DNA of 64,000 bases from Sphingomonas sp. (GTDB taxonomy: Bacteria > Pseudomonadota > Alphaproteobacteria > Sphingomonadales > Sphingomonadaceae). Below are positions 56,302 to 64,000 of this stretch, in pieces. The notes beneath the pieces are model-generated. The model was not told the DNA's origin and did no database searches. It saw only the letters and a program-made list of their open reading frames with translations. Numbering within the stretch: position 1 is the stretch's first letter; each line of letters opens with the position of its first letter. A program made the translations under genes and the position numbers. Where the stretch lies: NCBI RefSeq assembly GCF_017744835.1, contig NZ_JAGIAM010000005.1:115910-179909 (forward strand), read 5' to 3'.

Positions 56302-56577
56302 TCAGCCCTCGGCGTCGTCGGCCGCGGCTTCGCCCTCGGCGGGACGCTCGAACCATGCCTCGACCGGGCCGTTGAGCTTGATCGTGAGCGGATTGCCCTT
56401 GCGATCGACCTTCTTGCCGAGCGCGACGCGGATCCAGCCCTCGGAGATGCTGTATTCCTCGACGTCGTTGCGCTCGGCGCCCTTGAAGCGGATGCCGATG
56501 CCACGCTCGAGCAGCTCGCGCTGGAAATGGGGGCTGTTCGGATTGACCGACAGGCGATCGGGAGGCGTATCACTCAT
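56302..56577 (-). CDS. DUF3297-family protein
   Basis: A 91-residue acidic protein of a small family of unknown function (DUF3297-like). Conserved pattern LSVNPNSPHFQRELLERGIGIRFKGAERNDVEEYSISEGWIRV. No signal peptide or membrane segment. The ATG at 56577 has an A/G-rich leader (AAGGGCAGGG). It converges with bla; 3 bp separate the stops. Confidence 0.82.
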   Translation of the reverse strand: MSDTPPDRLSVNPNSPHFQRELLERGIGIRFKGAERNDVEEYSISEGWIRVALGKKVDRKGNPLTIKLNGPVEAWFERPAEGEAAADDAEG

Positions 56578-56661
56578 GGCCCTGCCCTTTGCCGCCATTG
56601 CGCGCGGCTTTCAAGGCAGAGCGGCGCGGGATCGCTCCCGCGCCGCTCCATGTCCGTCGGC

Positions 56662-57018
56662 TCAGCGACAGTAACGCACGCGCACCGGCCGATCGAGATA
56701 GGGGTCCCACACGCGCTGCGTGCGGCACCGCTCCCAGCCGCGGTAGCGGCGGTAGTTGTCGCGGTAGTAATAGCCGTCCATCGGGTAATAGCCGTGGTCG
56801 CGGTAATAGCGCCGGTCATAGTCGTAACGAGGACCACCGCTGGCGAGCGCGGCACCGATTGCAAGGCCGGCAATACCGGCGACGATCGCCGTGCCGGCGC
56901 GATCGCGATCGTAATGGCGGTAGCGATAGCGCTGCGCCTCGGCCGCCGGCGCGACCGCAGTCAGCAGGCTCGCGCCGAGCGCGGTTCCGAGCACCGCCTT
57001 CTTGACGAGACTGGTCAT
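56662..57018 (-). CDS. Exported tyrosine/arginine-rich small protein
   Basis: A 118-residue secreted protein. Signal peptide (about 1-28, ending AAEAQ), a Gly/Ala-rich hydrophobic segment (about 43-60, TAIVAGIAGLAIGAALASG), then a strongly Tyr/Arg/Asp-rich region (YDYDRRYYRDHGYYP, YYYRDNYRRYRG) and a C-terminal part with two Cys (ERCRTQRVWDPYLDRPVRVRYC). Such proteins are common in sphingomonads but of unknown role. Surface or periplasmic location is likely. The 181-bp stretch 57019-57199 holds no repeat. Confidence 0.72.
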   Translation of the reverse strand: MTSLVKKAVLGTALGASLLTAVAPAAEAQRYRYRHYDRDRAGTAIVAGIAGLAIGAALASGGPRYDYDRRYYRDHGYYPMDGYYYRDNYRRYRGWERCRTQRVWDPYLDRPVRVRYCR

Positions 57019-57199
57019 GGCATTTCTCCTCTAACCCACAGTCGCCTTGACCTTTTGCCGCCTTGCGCGAGTCGTGGCGCTGATGACGCAACTCTAGGAA
57101 AACGCTGCTGAACTGGCGCGGAATCGCGCGTTCACGCGCCGTTTAGCCACGCTTGCGCTCCACGGCGGTGGCGCTACAGCCGGCGCGGGAGGCACATGC

Positions 57200-57601
57200 A
57201 TGCGATACTGGATCCTGCGCTCGGAGCCCGACGCCTATAGCTGGGACGACCTCGTCCGCGACGGCGCGACCGAGTGGAACGGCGTGCGCAACTATACCGC
57301 GCGCAACTTCCTGAAGGAGATGCAGCCGGGCGACCGCGCGCTCTTCTATCATTCGAACACCGAGAAGGCGGCCGTGGGGGTGATGGAAATCACCCGCGCC
57401 TGGCAGCCCGACGGTGACGACGGCAAATGGGCCAGCGTCGCGGTGAAGCCGCTGGAGAAGCTGGCGAAGCCCGTCACTCTCGCCGCGATCAAGGCCGAAC
57501 CGCGGCTGGCCGGACTCGAGATGCTCCGCCAGTCTCGCCTGTCGGTCACGCCGACCCGCGACACCGAATGGGCCGTGCTGCTCGAGATGGCACAGGGCTG
57601 A
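57200..57601 (+). CDS. EVE-domain protein
   Basis: A 133-residue EVE-fold protein, related to PUA/YTH readers of modified bases. RYWILRSEPDAYSWDDLVRDGATEWNGVRNYTARNFLKEMQPGDRALFYHSN is the diagnostic N-terminal half; later TLAAIKAEPRLAGLEMLRQSRLSV is typical. GGGAGG lies 7 nt before the ATG. EVE proteins bind modified nucleic acids; here it stands alone, without restriction or toxin partners. Confidence 0.9.
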   Translation: MRYWILRSEPDAYSWDDLVRDGATEWNGVRNYTARNFLKEMQPGDRALFYHSNTEKAAVGVMEITRAWQPDGDDGKWASVAVKPLEKLAKPVTLAAIKAEPRLAGLEMLRQSRLSVTPTRDTEWAVLLEMAQG

Positions 57602-57653
57602 GCGCTTCTCCGCGGGGATACGGCTGCACTGCCGCATCCCCGCGTCGCCTTCA

Positions 57654-60650
57654 TCAGAATTTCGCGTCGACCTTCACGAAGAGATAGCGGCCGATCGCAT
57701 CGTAATAGGCCGGGCCGATGCCGCGGCCGTTGCCCGTGCCGTGCGGCGTGATGGCGGTATCCTGGATCGCAGGCGACACGCCGTTGTTGCTGATATTCTT
57801 CACGCCAAAGGTCAGGCTGTAATCCTCGGTCGGGCGGACGGTGATGTTCAGATCGTTGTACACATAGGCCGGGATGTACGGATATTCGTAGGTCTCGTCC
57901 GATGCCGCGGTCGTGCTGTATTTGCTGCGGCTGATGAAGCGGGTGTTTAACCCGATGCTGAACTGGCCCAGGTCGAAGCTGGTCATCAGCGTGCCCTTGA
58001 AGCGCGGGTTGCTCCAGCCGCCGGCCGCGTCGGAGCCGGTTACGCCGATCGAGGCGACCGTGGTCTGCTCGAGCAGATAGGTGCCGTTGAAGCTGACCCG
58101 GAACTGTCCCCCCGCGACGGGCGTGCGGTAGCGCGCGCCGACGTCGATCCCGCGGCCGTGCAGCGCGGCAAGGTTGGCGTTCTGCGAACGCACCGTGCCG
58201 ACCGTGCCGTCCGCGTTGCGCGTGACGAGATCGCAATAGGCCGCGGTCGGTCCGCTCGCGTCGGCGACGCAGAGCTGGAGGATGGTGAGATAGCCGAGCG
58301 CCGTGACGGCGTTCTCGATGTTGATGTCCCAATAGTCGGCGGTCACGTCGAAGCCGGGCAGGAAGTTCGGCTGGAACACCGCGCCGACCGTCCACGAGTT
58401 CGAAGTCTCCGGCGTCAGGTCGGGATTGCCGCCGGTATAGACCACCGGAATGTTCTGGTTGGGGTACGGCAGCGGGATCGCCAGGTTCGGCATCAGCGCC
58501 TTGCAGTTGGCGAGGCGATTCGGTGCCTGGTTGACGAACGCGCCCGAGCAGGGATCGTCGATCTTGCCATAGGTCGACGAGCCGATTGGCGAATAGAGTT
58601 CGCCGAAATTGGGCACGCGCACCGAGTGCGAATAGGTGCCGCGCACGGTGAAGCCGCGGACCGGTTCCCATGCGCCGCCGGCCTTCCAGGTATGCGTGTC
58701 GGGATTGTCGCTATAGTGCGAGTAGCGATAGGCGCCCTCGATCTCCAGGCGCTGGGCGAAGGGCAGGTCGCGCAGCAGCGGGACGACGATCTCGCCATAG
58801 GCCTCGGACGTGTCGCGCGACTTGCCGAGCGCCGGGTGAAGCGCGAAGTCCATGCCTGGCGAGAAGATGATCGTGGAGAGCTTCGCGGTATCCGGATCGT
58901 CCTGCGTGTGCAGCGTCTCGCGCCGCCATTCGGCGCCCACCGCGATGGACACGTCGCCATAAGGCAGGCTGAACACGCTGCCGTCGAGGCTCGCGCCGCC
59001 GGTCAACAGGCTGTTCTTGGTGCGCTCGTAGCGGTCGAACAGCAGATAATCGAGCAGCGCCGGACTGAACGGATCGGTGCTGAAGAAGTTGAGCGGCTGG
59101 CAGCCGTTCGCGCGGGCCGTCGCATTGGCGCAGACGATCTGCCCGCTGCCGTCGCGGACCGTGTCGCGGGCATTGAGCCATTGGTCGCGACCGACCATGT
59201 TGGTCGTCGTGATGTTGTCGATCACCTGGCCGTAGCGGACGAACGCCTGCCAGTTCAGGCCGGCGGACAGCGCGCCGCCGACATCGGTGCCGATGGTGAA
59301 ATTGTCGCGCTCGTGAATCTCATAGGCCAGCGGCAGGTTCATGTAGCTGCGATCGAGCCCGATCGAGGTCAGCTTGTTCGCGATCATGAACTGGCGGAGC
59401 GAGTCCGGCAGATAGGGATTGGTGAGCGTCGCGACTTCACCCGTGTTGCCCACGCCGTCCTTGCCCCACCAGTTCGGCGGGGTGCGCGCGTCGGTGCGGT
59501 ATTCGGGGAATTCGGTCGGCCCACGGGTGTAGGTGTGGGTATAGGCGAAGGTGGTGTTCCACGTGATCGCCGGGGTCAGCTCGTAGCTGAGGTTCGAATA
59601 GAAGGACGCCCGCTGCGAGGCGTTGCGGATGAAATGGTTCTCGTTGCCGTTGAGGCCCGCGCCACCGTCCTGGCCGCCGGTCTCGCCGTTGGTGACCAGC
59701 GTGTAGCTGCTCTTGGGCACCGCAGTGACCACGCCGTCGATCAGCTGATACCATTGGCCGTTGTTGCTGCCGCACGGCACCTTGCCGTTGAACATGCAGA
59801 AGGCCGGCGTCGCGGAGCGATACATTACCCGATAGTCGCGAGCGAGGATGTTGTCCGGGATGCCGTCATTCGGGCCGGTGTTCGCCGGATTGGCATAATA
59901 GGAATTGCGATCGTGCCAGCGATCGGTGCTGCGCAGCGGCGCGGTGTTCGAGTAATTGGCGCCGAACACCAGATGGCCGCGCCCGCCGCCGAAGTCGAAG
60001 CCGCCCGCGGCCGAAAGATCGGACTGGCCGGCGTCGCCCTGCCCCGAAATGCCCGTGGTGGCTGACAGGTGCAGGCCCTTCATCTCCTTCTTCATGATGA
60101 TGTTGACCGCGCCGGTCACTGCATCCGCGCCGTAGATCGCGGCAGCGCCGCCGGTCACCACCTCGAAGCGCTCGATCAGCGCCGAGGGGATGGTGTTGAC
60201 GTCCACCGCGGAAGTCCGCGCGCCGCCCGAGACCCAGCGATGCCCGTCCACCAGCACCAGCGAGCGGTTATTGCCCATGTTGCGCAGATTGATGTTGGCG
60301 ACGCCGGCATCATATTCCTGGCCCAGCGAGCTGCTCTCGCCAAGGCCGGGGCCGATGGCGGGGTTGAGCATCAGCGCGTCGTAAACGGTGTTGCGGCCGA
60401 AATCGCGCGCATCCTCACGGGTGAGGATGGCGATCGGCATCGTCGATTCGAGCTCCGGGCGGGCGATACGCGTACCGGTGACGATGAGAGTGCCCGGCTC
60501 GTCGCCGCTCTCGGCTGCCGGCGCTTCCTGCTGGCCGGTCGACTCCTGGGCGAGTGCGGGCTGCGCGACCAGCGCGAGCGACGAGCTGCCCGCGAGCAGC
60601 AGCGACGCGACGACGGCGCGCGCCGAACGGGCGCGGTCGGTGATTTGCAT
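57654..60650 (-). CDS. TonB-dependent receptor next to a glycoside hydrolase
   Basis: A 998-residue outer-membrane receptor. Signal peptide (about 1-34, ending in ALAQ), a TonB-box-like region GTLIVTGTRIARPELES, plug (about 50-170: TMPIAILTREDARDFGRNTVYDALMLNPAIGPG) and barrel ending with Phe (KVDAKF). Many AGxAAIYGADAVTGAVNIIMKKEM plug features (IYGADAVTGAVNII). Divergent to a family-43 glycoside hydrolase with a shared operator, so the ligand may be an oligosaccharide containing arabinose or xylose. It converges with the EVE gene. Confidence 0.9.
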   Translation of the reverse strand: MQITDRARSARAVVASLLLAGSSSLALVAQPALAQESTGQQEAPAAESGDEPGTLIVTGTRIARPELESTMPIAILTREDARDFGRNTVYDALMLNPAIGPGLGESSSLGQEYDAGVANINLRNMGNNRSLVLVDGHRWVSGGARTSAVDVNTIPSALIERFEVVTGGAAAIYGADAVTGAVNIIMKKEMKGLHLSATTGISGQGDAGQSDLSAAGGFDFGGGRGHLVFGANYSNTAPLRSTDRWHDRNSYYANPANTGPNDGIPDNILARDYRVMYRSATPAFCMFNGKVPCGSNNGQWYQLIDGVVTAVPKSSYTLVTNGETGGQDGGAGLNGNENHFIRNASQRASFYSNLSYELTPAITWNTTFAYTHTYTRGPTEFPEYRTDARTPPNWWGKDGVGNTGEVATLTNPYLPDSLRQFMIANKLTSIGLDRSYMNLPLAYEIHERDNFTIGTDVGGALSAGLNWQAFVRYGQVIDNITTTNMVGRDQWLNARDTVRDGSGQIVCANATARANGCQPLNFFSTDPFSPALLDYLLFDRYERTKNSLLTGGASLDGSVFSLPYGDVSIAVGAEWRRETLHTQDDPDTAKLSTIIFSPGMDFALHPALGKSRDTSEAYGEIVVPLLRDLPFAQRLEIEGAYRYSHYSDNPDTHTWKAGGAWEPVRGFTVRGTYSHSVRVPNFGELYSPIGSSTYGKIDDPCSGAFVNQAPNRLANCKALMPNLAIPLPYPNQNIPVVYTGGNPDLTPETSNSWTVGAVFQPNFLPGFDVTADYWDINIENAVTALGYLTILQLCVADASGPTAAYCDLVTRNADGTVGTVRSQNANLAALHGRGIDVGARYRTPVAGGQFRVSFNGTYLLEQTTVASIGVTGSDAAGGWSNPRFKGTLMTSFDLGQFSIGLNTRFISRSKYSTTAASDETYEYPYIPAYVYNDLNITVRPTEDYSLTFGVKNISNNGVSPAIQDTAITPHGTGNGRGIGPAYYDAIGRYLFVKVDAKF

Positions 60651-60792
60651 GAAATGATCCCCCTGGAGGCGTTCTGAAACTTTGCTGGGCGGGCCCTAGG
60701 CAGCGTTCGTTGCGCAGAAGCTGCGGTTTCAAGACATTTGCGTAACGGCTTTGTGACGGACGCGTTGCTGCGGCGTCGCCCGGACCACCCGA

Positions 60793-60820
60793 TTGACGAA
60801 GCAATTAGTCAGACTAATGT
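60793..60820 (+). promoter_or_regulatory. Candidate promoter with GntR-type operator
   Basis: TTGACG (60793-60798), 16-bp spacer and TAATGT (60815-60820) form a weak sigma70-like pair facing the GH43 gene. Inside the spacer and the -10 lies a perfect palindrome ATTAGTC-A-GACTAAT (60804-60818), which contains TAGTCAGACTA and fits the FadR-type GntR consensus TNGTNNNACNA. A repressor bound there would block the promoter. It sits in the divergent spacer with the TonB receptor gene. Confidence 0.55.
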
Positions 60821-60846
60821 CGCGCCAGATATTCGGGAGAGTGGCG

Positions 60847-61863
60847 GTGAAGGCAGGGTCGAAGCGAGACGGTTTGGTGGCATTGACCGTGGCGGCGCTT
60901 GCGGTCCCCGCCGCAGCGATGGGCCAGCCGGCGCCGGCTCCGGCGCCGGGCTCCAATCCCCTGTTCCACGACGTCTTCACCGCCGATCCTGCTCCGCTGG
61001 TGATCGGCGATCGGCTCTACCTCTATGTCGGGCACGACGAAGCGCAGCGCGACGAGATGTTCAACATGCGCGAATGGCTCGTCTATTCGACGAGCGACAT
61101 GAAGAACTGGACCGCCCACGGCCCGATCATGAAGGTGGCAGATTTCAAATGGGCCAAGAAGGATGCCTGGGCTTCCCAGACGATCCGGAAGAACGGCAAG
61201 TTCTGGTTCTACGCCGCCGTGGAGCACGACGACACTCATCCCGGAAAAGCCATCGCGGTCGCCGTGTCCGACAGCCCCACCGGGCCTTTCGTCGATGCCA
61301 AGGGGTCGGCGCTGATCACCAACGAGATGACGCCCAAGGGCACGCACAGTTGGGAAGACATCGATCCCACGGTGTTCACCGACGACGACGGCACCACCTG
61401 GATCGCCTGGGGCAATCGCCAGTGCTACATCGCCCGACTGAAGGCCAACATGATCGAGATCGACGGCCCGATCACCGAGATCACGCCGCCGCATTTCGAG
61501 GAAGGGCCGTGGCTGCACAAGCACGACAAGCTCTATTATCTCACCTATGCCTCGCTCGATCGGTCGAAGCACCGCGACGAGAGAATCTCCTATGCAACCG
61601 CGCCCTCGATCCAGGGCCCGTGGACCTATCGCGGCGAGCTGACCGGATCGGGCAAGTACAGCTTCACGATCCATCCCGGGATCGCGGAGTTCAAAGGCAA
61701 TTCGTACATCTTCCTGCACAACGCCACGCTGGCGATCGGCGATCTCAACGGATCGATCGGGCGGCGTGCCGTGACGGTCGAATATCTCCACTACAATCCC
61801 GACGGGACGATGAAGCCAGTGGTCCAGACCGACGCCGGCGTCTCGGTCCCGCCGGCACGATAA
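60847..61863 (+). CDS. Glycoside hydrolase family 43 protein, exported
   Basis: A five-bladed beta-propeller glycosidase, 338 residues from the GTG at 60847, with signal peptide (about 1-25, LVALTVAALAVPAAAMG). Catalytic residues fit GH43: base D47 in FTADPAP, pKa modulator D173 in EDIDPTVFTDDDG, acid E219 in FEEGPW. GGGAGA lies 6 nt upstream of the GTG and the signal peptide then starts properly; an ATG at 60817 is the alternative and would lie inside the operator. Likely alpha-L-arabinofuranosidase or beta-xylosidase; family 43 does not allow choice. Confidence 0.88.
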   Translation: MKAGSKRDGLVALTVAALAVPAAAMGQPAPAPAPGSNPLFHDVFTADPAPLVIGDRLYLYVGHDEAQRDEMFNMREWLVYSTSDMKNWTAHGPIMKVADFKWAKKDAWASQTIRKNGKFWFYAAVEHDDTHPGKAIAVAVSDSPTGPFVDAKGSALITNEMTPKGTHSWEDIDPTVFTDDDGTTWIAWGNRQCYIARLKANMIEIDGPITEITPPHFEEGPWLHKHDKLYYLTYASLDRSKHRDERISYATAPSIQGPWTYRGELTGSGKYSFTIHPGIAEFKGNSYIFLHNATLAIGDLNGSIGRRAVTVEYLHYNPDGTMKPVVQTDAGVSVPPAR

Positions 61864-61874
61864 GAAAGGCGGCG

Positions 61875-62246
61875 ATGTCGGAGAAGCCCGTCGCGGAGCG
61901 GCTGCAGATCAAGGGCGCGCGACGGCTCGCCGTGGTGGATGCGCCCGCGGGGCTCGAGGCGATCGTGGGCGCCGCGGATGCGCGCGCAGGGGCGCAGGAG
62001 GCCGAGGTGGTGCTGCTGTTCGTGAGCGACCGCGTCGCGCTCGACGCTCGGCTGCCGCCGTTGCTCGCCGAGGCGCGCGACGATGCGATCCTGTGGATCG
62101 CCTATCCCAAGCTCACGTCGAAGCTGGCGAGGGACCTCAACCGCGACATCCTCCACGCCGCCTCACCCGATTTCGGGCTGACGCCGGTCGCGCAGATCGC
62201 GATCGATGCGGACTGGTCGGCGCTGCGGATGAAGCGGGTGGGGTGA
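61875..62246 (+). CDS. DUF3052-like protein
   Basis: A 123-residue cytoplasmic protein. Pattern QIKGARRLAVVDAPAGLEAIVGA, LLFVSDRVALDARLPPLLAEA, ILWIAYPKLTSKLARDLNRDIL, AIDADWSALRMKR resembles DUF3052-type small proteins (SAM-fold-like but without the binding motif). Function unknown. It follows GH43 by 11 bp; this pairing looks incidental. A palindromic repeat lies downstream. Confidence 0.75.
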   Translation: MSEKPVAERLQIKGARRLAVVDAPAGLEAIVGAADARAGAQEAEVVLLFVSDRVALDARLPPLLAEARDDAILWIAYPKLTSKLARDLNRDILHAASPDFGLTPVAQIAIDADWSALRMKRVG

Positions 62247-62274
62247 GGCGCAAGGCCTCTCCCCGTCCCCTGTC

Positions 62275-62379
62275 GTCTCCCCGCGAAAGCGGGGATCCAG
62301 CTCCGCCCGCTAGCGCCAATTCGCCGGTACATCGGGCGGTGAGCGCAGGAGCTGGGCCCCCGCTTTCGCGGGGGTGACG
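62275..62379. repeat. Palindromic repeat (family of 12864-12946)
   Basis: Inverted arms at 62275-62305 and 62348-62379 (CCCCGCGAAAGCGGGGATCC... and its near-complement) enclose 42 bp, between convergent genes. The core differs from the 12864 copy by A/G substitutions (gcgaaagc versus gcgaaggc). Confidence 0.72.
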
Positions 62380-62389
62380 GTGGAAGAGC

Positions 62390-64000
62390 TTACGCCGCCT
62401 TGGCGCGGCTCTGGCGCTTGCGCTCGTGCGGATCGAGGTAGCGCTTGCGGAGGCGGATGTTCTTCGGCGTCACTTCGACCATCTCGTCGTCGTCGATGTA
62501 CGCGATCGCCTGCTCGAGCGTCATCTTCTTCGGCGGCGTGAGGCGGATCGCATCGTCCTTTCCGCCCGAAGCGCGGAAGTTGGTCAGCTGCTTCGCCTTC
62601 ATCGGATTGACCTCGAGGTCATCCGTCTTGGCGTTCTCGCCGATGATCATGCCTTCGTAGAGCGCCTCGCCATGCCCGACGAACAGGATGCCGCGCTCCT
62701 CGAGGGGACCCAGCGCATAGCCCTGTGCCTCGCCCGCGCCGTTCGAGATCAGCACGCCGTTCTTGCGGCCCTCGATGTTGCCCTTATGGGGGCCGTACTT
62801 CTCGAACAGCCGGTTCATGATGCCGGTGCCGCGCGTATCCGACAGGAACTCGCCGTGATAGCCGATCAGGCCGCGTGAGGGCGCCGAGAAGGTGATGCGG
62901 GTCTTGCCGCCGCCCGAGGGACGCATGTCGGTCATCTCGGCCTTGCGCTGGTTCATCTTGTCGACGACCGTGCCCGAGAACTCGTCGTCCACGTCGATCA
63001 CCACCGTCTCGTACGGCTCGGTCTTGTTGCCGTTCTCGTCGGTGCCGAACAGCACGCGCGGGCGGCTGATGCCCAGCTCGAAGCCCTCGCGGCGCATCGT
63101 CTCGATCAGCACGCCGAGCTGGAGCTCGCCGCGGCCGGCGACTTCGAAGCTGTCCTTGTCGGCGCTCTCGGTAACCTTGATGGCGACGTTCGATTCGGCT
63201 TCGCGCTCGAGGCGATCGCGAATCATGCGGCTGGTGACCTTGGTACCCTCACGGCCCGCCATCGGCGAATCGTTGACGGCGAAGCGCATCGACAGCGTCG
63301 GCGGGTCGATCGGCTGGGCCTGGATCGCCTCGGTCACCGACGTATCGGCGATCGTGTTCGACACGGTCGCGACGGTCAGGCCGGCGAGGCTGATGATGTC
63401 GCCCGCCCTGGCTTCGTCGGTCGGCACGCGCTCGAGCCCGCGGAAGGTCATGATCTTCGAGGCGCGGCCGGTCTCGATCACGTTGCCGTCCATGTCGAGC
63501 GCGTGGATCGGCTGGTTGATCTTGACCGTGCCCGACTGGACGCGGCCAGTGAGGATGCGGCCGAGGAAGTTGTCGCGGTCGAGCAGCGTCACGAGGAAGC
63601 TGAACGGCGCGTCCGGGTCGAGGTTCGGCGCGGGCACGTGCTCGACGATCTTCTCGAACAGCGGGGTGAGCGTGCCCTCGCGCGCATCGGGATCGTCCGA
63701 GGCATAGCCGTTGCGGCCCGAGGCATAGAGAACCGGGAAGTCGAGCTGCTCGTCGGTTGCGTCGAGCGTCACGAACAGGTCGAAGACCTCGTCGAGCACT
63801 TCCTGAACGCGCGAGTCCGAGCGGTCGATCTTGTTGACGACCACGATCGGACGCAGGCCGAGCTTGAGCGCCTTGCCGGTCACGAACTTGGTCTGCGGCA
63901 TCGCGCCTTCGGACGAATCGACGAGCAGGATCACGCCGTCGACCATCGAGAGGATGCGCTCCACTTCGCCGCCGAAGTCGGCGTGGCCGGGCGTGTCGAC
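62390..64000 (-). CDS. typA: Translational GTPase TypA/BipA (5' end beyond the window)
   Basis: Ribosome-associated GTPase involved in 50S assembly and stress adaptation. 536 residues are visible. G3 [15 protein letters not shown] lies at the right edge and G4 is NKIDRSD; the P-loop is outside the window. EF-Tu domain II (about 170-260), domain III and the BipA-specific C-terminal domain ([28 protein letters not shown]) are complete; the stop is TAA at 62390-62392. The missing N-terminus should be about 75 residues. Confidence 0.96.
   Translation of the reverse strand, partial: VDTPGHADFGGEVERILSMVDGVILLVDSSEGAMPQTKFVTGKALKLGLRPIVVVNKIDRSDSRVQEVLDEVFDLFVTLDATDEQLDFPVLYASGRNGYASDDPDAREGTLTPLFEKIVEHVPAPNLDPDAPFSFLVTLLDRDNFLGRILTGRVQSGTVKINQPIHALDMDGNVIETGRASKIMTFRGLERVPTDEARAGDIISLAGLTVATVSNTIADTSVTEAIQAQPIDPPTLSMRFAVNDSPMAGREGTKVTSRMIRDRLEREAESNVAIKVTESADKDSFEVAGRGELQLGVLIETMRREGFELGISRPRVLFGTDENGNKTEPYETVVIDVDDEFSGTVVDKMNQRKAEMTDMRPSGGGKTRITFSAPSRGLIGYHGEFLSDTRGTGIMNRLFEKYGPHKGNIEGRKNGVLISNGAGEAQGYALGPLEERGILFVGHGEALYEGMIIGENAKTDDLEVNPMKAKQLTNFRASGGKDDAIRLTPPKKMTLEQAIAYIDDDEMVEVTPKNIRLRKRYLDPHERKRQSRAKAA

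Overview
The window is a GC-rich (roughly two thirds G+C), gene-dense stretch of chromosome with short intergenic gaps. It looks like a sphingomonad (Sphingomonadales, Alphaproteobacteria). The reasons are an Rrf2-controlled suf operon as the Fe-S assembly system, a MucR/Ros zinc-finger regulator, an alphaproteobacterial SspB, large TonB-dependent receptors, and many small palindromic REP-type repeats. This assignment is inference from gene content; no rRNA, tRNA, CRISPR array, prophage or insertion sequence is visible. Most genes are housekeeping genes in conserved operons. TTG and GTG starts are common and are supported by Shine-Dalgarno (SD) spacing.

Layout. (1) 1-7094, minus: the suf operon, regulator-sufB-X-Y-sufC-sufD-sufS-sufT-sufA (sufA runs off the left edge). 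Two unrecognised exported-type proteins (X, Y) lie between sufB and sufC, and three palindromic repeats lie in the later gaps. An AraC-type regulator (7136-8065) precedes it. (2) 8290-16505: pyrD, gamma-glutamyltransferase, a long-chain acyl-CoA ligase, a convergent M16 peptidase and two small proteins. (3) 16566-26353, plus: nfuA, a nitroreductase, tsaB, rimI, mucR, fur, plsC, miaB, phoH, ybeY, corC and a PQQ-type sugar dehydrogenase. Within this run tsaB-rimI and phoH-ybeY-corC are tightly packed. (4) 26402-30127: gmk, a small membrane protein, fumC, a PilZ protein and sspB. (5) 30200-34133, plus: a histidine operon hisB-yciI-hisH-hisA-hisF-(65-residue protein)-hisE followed by a HIT hydrolase. 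(6) 34273-47622: rhodanese, amino-acid permease, adenosine-type kinase, EI24 protein, lipoprotein, queG, a two-gene ABC exporter, cytochrome P450, MgtC-like protein, a small membrane protein, an MBL-fold hydrolase and ligA. (7) 47786-53158: an Oar-like TonB receptor followed by a LytS/LytTR two-component pair. (8) 53159-56298: a repeat-rich spacer, a PEP-mutase-family enzyme, and a divergent ampR-like regulator with a class A beta-lactamase. (9) 56302-62246: small proteins, an EVE-domain protein, and a divergent TonB receptor and family-43 glycoside hydrolase that share a GntR-type operator. (10) 62390-64000: typA/bipA, cut by the right edge.

The most interesting non-genic signals are: an inverted repeat just upstream of the suf regulator; a 10-bp hairpin that buries the whole SD of the P450 gene; a dyad between ampR and bla; a 15-bp palindrome fitting the FadR/GntR consensus between the TonB receptor and the GH43 gene; and a 0.5-kb spacer with long alternating purine-pyrimidine runs between two copies of a palindromic repeat. 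I found no clearly new multi-gene defence or mobile system. The best candidates for undescribed biology are the two unknown genes inside the suf operon and the small tripartite protein inside the his operon.
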